Shown: one piece after another, positions 25,256-27,869 of the stretch
How positions within the stretch are numbered: position 1 is the stretch's first letter
How the letters are laid out: each line of letters starts with the position of its first letter
NCBI GenBank assembly: GCA_023433305.1
Contig: JAEZCZ010000077.1
Span: forward strand, 1 to 27,869
DNA from: Pseudomonadota bacterium
Lineage (GTDB): Bacteria > Pseudomonadota > Alphaproteobacteria > Sphingomonadales > Sphingomonadaceae
Length of the DNA: 27,869 nucleotides
Direction of reading: 5' to 3'
The notes under the pieces: model-generated
Seen by the model: only the letters and a program-made list of their open reading frames with translations
Database searches by the model: none
What the model was told of the DNA's origin: nothing
Translations under genes and position numbers: made by a program

Positions 25256-25968
25256 AGCCGCTCGTCACCGATGCGGCGATGGTCATGGCCGCCGGCCTCG
25301 GCACGCGCATGCGCCCGCTGACCGACACGCGCCCGAAGCCGCTTGTGTCCGTCGCCGGGAAGCCGCTGATCGACCACGCGCTCGACCGGCTGGCCGAAGC
25401 GGGCATCGCCCGGGCGGTGGTCAACGTGCACCACTTCGCCGATGCAGTCGAAGCGCATGTCCGCGAGCGGACCGTGCCGCAGGTGACGATTTCCGACGAG
25501 CGCGACCAGTTGCTCGAGACCGGCGGCGGGATGGTCAAGGCGCAGCCCCTGCTGCCCGAACCATTCTTCTGCGTGAACAGCGACAATATCTGGCTCGACG
25601 GGCCGAGGAACGCCTTCCACGAGCTGTCGGACGCGTGGGACCCGCAGCGGATGGACGCGCTGCTGCTGTTGGTGGCGCATACCCGTGCGTGCAACTTCGC
25701 CGGTACCGGCGACTTCCACATGGATGGGCGCGGCCGGCTCTCGCGCCGCCGCGCCGCCCGCGTCGCGCCGTTCATCTTCACCGGGATCCAGCTGGTCGCC
25801 AAGCGCCTGCTGCGCGACGCGCCGGACGGACCGTTTTCGACCAACCTGCTGTGGGACCGGGCGATCGAGGAACGACGGCTCTACGGGATGGCTTTCACCG
25901 GGCTGTGGTTCGAGGTCGGCACGCCCGAGGCGATCCGCCCGACCGAGGCGGTGCTGGCCGGTGGCTGA
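25252..25968 (+). CDS. murU: MurNAc-1-phosphate uridylyltransferase
   Basis: Nucleotidyltransferase of 238 residues that turns MurNAc-1-phosphate and UTP into UDP-MurNAc. The nucleotide-binding signature GLGTRMRPLTDTRPKPL is at residues 15-31, with the metal-binding VNSDN about residue 108 and the sugar loop ETGGGMVKA. The ATG lies in the ATGA overlap with amgK. Sequence alone could also suit a mannose-1-phosphate guanylyltransferase; the amgK neighbour and short length point to MurU. Confidence 0.92.
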   Translation: MKPLVTDAAMVMAAGLGTRMRPLTDTRPKPLVSVAGKPLIDHALDRLAEAGIARAVVNVHHFADAVEAHVRERTVPQVTISDERDQLLETGGGMVKAQPLLPEPFFCVNSDNIWLDGPRNAFHELSDAWDPQRMDALLLLVAHTRACNFAGTGDFHMDGRGRLSRRRAARVAPFIFTGIQLVAKRLLRDAPDGPFSTNLLWDRAIEERRLYGMAFTGLWFEVGTPEAIRPTEAVLAGG

Positions 25969-27869
25969 GGCCGCCCGCCCGAAGATCTACTCGATCGCCG
26001 CGCACCGCGGGTTCGCCGATGCGCTCGTGGCGGGGCTCGTGCCGCGGTACGCCGAACCCGATCTCGGGCTGGCGCGGCTGACACTGCTGTTGCCGAGCCG
26101 CCGCGCCGTCCGGACGGTCACCGAGGCGTTCATCCGCCACTCGGGGCAACGCGCTGCGGCAGGGTCGGGAGCGGAGCCTTCGGCAGGCTTGGGGCAAGGC
26201 TTGCTGATGCCGCGGATGGCGGTGGTCGGCGATCTCGACCTCGACGAGACACTCGGGCCGCTGCTCGACCCGCTCGGGGCGGGGGCTGAGATTCCGCCGG
26301 CGGTCGACGTGACCTATCGCTGGCTGCGGCTGGCCGAGCTGATCCGCGCCGAGCGGCCCGACTTGAAAGGCGCAGCGCTGCTGCGCCTGGCGCAGGAACT
26401 GGCGCGGGCGATGGACCGGCTGCTGGTCGAGGAGATCGGGCCCGAGGAACTGTGGCAAGAGCGCGTGCTCGGGCTGCTCGGCGACCTGGCCGATCACTGG
26501 AAGCACGGGCTGCGGTTGTTCATCGCGGTGCAGGACCGCTGGCTCGCCGAGCTGCAGGCGCGCGGCGAAGTCGATCCGGCCGACCGGTTCAACAAGCTGT
26601 TCCGCCATGCCGCGCAGCGCTGGCGCGAGTCGCCGCCCGAGACGCCGGTCGTCGCGGCGGGGATCACCAGCGCCTCGAAGGGGCTGGCGGCGCTGCTGCG
26701 GCGCATCGCGCGGATGCCGACCGGCGCGGTGGTGCTGCCCGACCTCGATCTGTCGCTTGGCGCCGAAGCGTGGGACGAGCTCGGCGCGGCGGGCGCGCGT
26801 GATGCCGACCCGCCGATCGGCCGCGACGATGCAGTGACGCACCCGCAGTACCATCTGAAGCTGCTGCTCAACCGGCTGTGGGTTTCGCGCGACGAGGTCC
26901 AGCCGTGGCACAGGGCGGGGCTCGGCAAGGGGCCGCCCGAGCGAAGCCATGCGATTTCGAGCCTGTTCCTGCCCTCCCAGGCGAGCCGGTCGTGGGTCGA
27001 CTTGCCGGCCGAGCGGCGACGCCTCTCGGGCGTGCGGCTGATGGAGACCGCCAATCCCGAGGAGGAAGGGCAGGCGGTCGCGCTGCTCGTACGGCAGGCG
27101 CTCGAGGTGCCCGAGAAGCGCGTCGCGGTGATCACACCCGATCGCGGGCTCGCCGCGCGCGTCGTGCAGCACTTGCGGCGGTGGAACATCGAGGCAGACG
27201 ACACCGCCGGCCGCCCTCTGTCGCAGACCGCAGCGGGGCGGGTCCTGCTCCTTCTGGCGGAAGTGGCCGCGGAGGGCGCTTCGCCGGTCGCGCTGATGGC
27301 GCTGCTCGAGCATCCGTTGGTTCGCGCGGGCGAGGGGCGCGCGGCCTGGCTCGAGCGGGCGCGGGGGTTCGAGCTGGCGTTGCGCGGGCCGCGGCGCGAA
27401 CCCGGACTGGAGTCGGTGCGGGCGGTGTCCGACGAGGCCAACCTCGGCGCCTGGTGGGCCGAGGTCGAGGCGGTACTGGCGCCGCTGATGAGCGATGGCC
27501 AGCCGCCGCTCGCCGACCTCCTCGACCGGCTCGCGGCGGCGGGCGAGGCGCTGTGCGGAACCGGCCTGTGGGACCAGGCCGACGGGCGCGCGCTGTCGGC
27601 GTTCCTCGACGGCCTGCGCGCACCGGCGCGCGAAGTCGGCACCATGCTCGAGCCCGCCGAGCTGCCGGCGGTGTTGCGCGAGGCGATGGACCGTGTCGCG
27701 GTGCGTCCCCCGTGGGGTGGACACCCGCGCGTGGCGATCTACGGCCTGCTCGAATCGCGCATGACGCGCGCCGACCTGACGATCTGCGCCGGGCTCAACG
27801 AGGGCACCTGGCCGGGCGCGGCGGCGCACGACCCGCTGCTCGCGCCCGCGGTGCTGCGCGCCCTCGGCG
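25961..27869 (+). CDS. addB: double-strand break repair protein AddB, 5' part (3' end outside window)
   Basis: The plus frame from GTG 25961 stays open to the window end, 636 codons of a protein usually near 1000. AddB pairs with AddA as the helicase-nuclease that processes double-strand breaks for RecA. Recognisable parts are LTLLLPSRRAVRTVTEAFI near the start, MPRMAVVGDLDLDE, the segment VRLMETANPEEEGQAVALLVRQAL, VAVITPDRGLAARV, and the hallmark YGLLESRMTRADLTICAGLNEGTWP at the end. The C-terminal nuclease domain and its iron-sulfur cysteines lie beyond the window. It overlaps murU by eight bases. A 17-codon insert near residue 64 looks repeat-derived. Confidence 0.93.
   Translation, partial: MAEAARPKIYSIAAHRGFADALVAGLVPRYAEPDLGLARLTLLLPSRRAVRTVTEAFIRHSGQRAAAGSGAEPSAGLGQGLLMPRMAVVGDLDLDETLGPLLDPLGAGAEIPPAVDVTYRWLRLAELIRAERPDLKGAALLRLAQELARAMDRLLVEEIGPEELWQERVLGLLGDLADHWKHGLRLFIAVQDRWLAELQARGEVDPADRFNKLFRHAAQRWRESPPETPVVAAGITSASKGLAALLRRIARMPTGAVVLPDLDLSLGAEAWDELGAAGARDADPPIGRDDAVTHPQYHLKLLLNRLWVSRDEVQPWHRAGLGKGPPERSHAISSLFLPSQASRSWVDLPAERRRLSGVRLMETANPEEEGQAVALLVRQALEVPEKRVAVITPDRGLAARVVQHLRRWNIEADDTAGRPLSQTAAGRVLLLLAEVAAEGASPVALMALLEHPLVRAGEGRAAWLERARGFELALRGPRREPGLESVRAVSDEANLGAWWAEVEAVLAPLMSDGQPPLADLLDRLAAAGEALCGTGLWDQADGRALSAFLDGLRAPAREVGTMLEPAELPAVLREAMDRVAVRPPWGGHPRVAIYGLLESRMTRADLTICAGLNEGTWPGAAAHDPLLAPAVLRALG
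26150..26200 (+). repeat. in-frame palindromic insert within addB
   Basis: Seventeen codons encode RAAAGSGAEPSAGLGQG between two stretches that read as normal AddB (RHSGQ and LLMPRM). The DNA holds nested inverted repeats: AGCCT/AGGCT (26175-26189) and GCCTT/AAGGC (26176-26200). This is the pattern of a short interspersed repeat taken up in frame. Confidence 0.4.

Noticed and set aside
25895..27829. A 644-codon open frame on the minus strand
   Set aside because: It lies opposite the AddB frame, which has clear family motifs; the minus product is Arg/Pro/His-rich with no domain, typical of the antisense of a high-GC gene.

Overview
The window is high-GC chromosomal DNA of an alphaproteobacterium, most likely a sphingomonad (Sphingomonadales, perhaps Erythrobacteraceae). 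The reasons are a DivL-type kinase with tyrosine in place of the phosphoacceptor histidine, the run divL-tsaE-amgK-murU-addB, Flp pilins, and short hairpin repeats with a CTTGT loop of the kind common in sphingomonad genomes. There is no phage, insertion sequence, CRISPR array or plasmid function. Most genes are housekeeping.

Layout. 2-3177: 3' part of glutathione reductase, a propionyl-CoA carboxylase beta subunit starting at TTG, and a small unknown gene coupled to it. 3178-3860: hairpin repeats around a DUF488 gene. 3859-7025 (minus): aroK-aroB overlapping, then a POT-family peptide transporter. 7086-10945 (plus): a tiny membrane protein, a 612-residue exported protein of unknown function, xerD and accA. 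11037-12515: an M48 metallopeptidase lipoprotein with a C-terminal LysM-like module. 12572-13015 (minus): two small Flp pilins missed by a simple ORF search. 13097-13640: a MutT Nudix hydrolase and tRNA-Arg(ACG). 13794-17221: phospholipase D, folE and a divergent MurA-like gene, joined end to end. 17355-18358: a DUF2383 four-helix protein converging on a one-cysteine Prx5-type peroxiredoxin. 18480-20236: a structured leader or small RNA, then ahcY. 20424-21026: a small outer-membrane beta-barrel. 21097-21258 (minus): a possible 53-residue gene. 21482-27869: divL, tsaE, amgK, murU and the first two thirds of addB, all overlapping or nearly so.

How the genes work together. aroK and aroB serve the shikimate pathway. 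amgK and murU recycle cell-wall sugars to UDP-MurNAc. They are transcribed with a cell-cycle regulator (divL), tRNA t6A synthesis (tsaE) and double-strand break repair (addB). ahcY closes the methyl cycle, and its upstream RNA can form a terminator or a competing antiterminator stem, a switch-like layout not matching any riboswitch I can recall. Three convergent gene pairs each meet at a hairpin.

The items most worth checking are the ahcY leader, the divergent MurA in the phospholipase D-folE operon, the CTTGT hairpin family with covarying stems, and the membrane peptide plus exported protein upstream of xerD. No clear new defence or mobile system is present.
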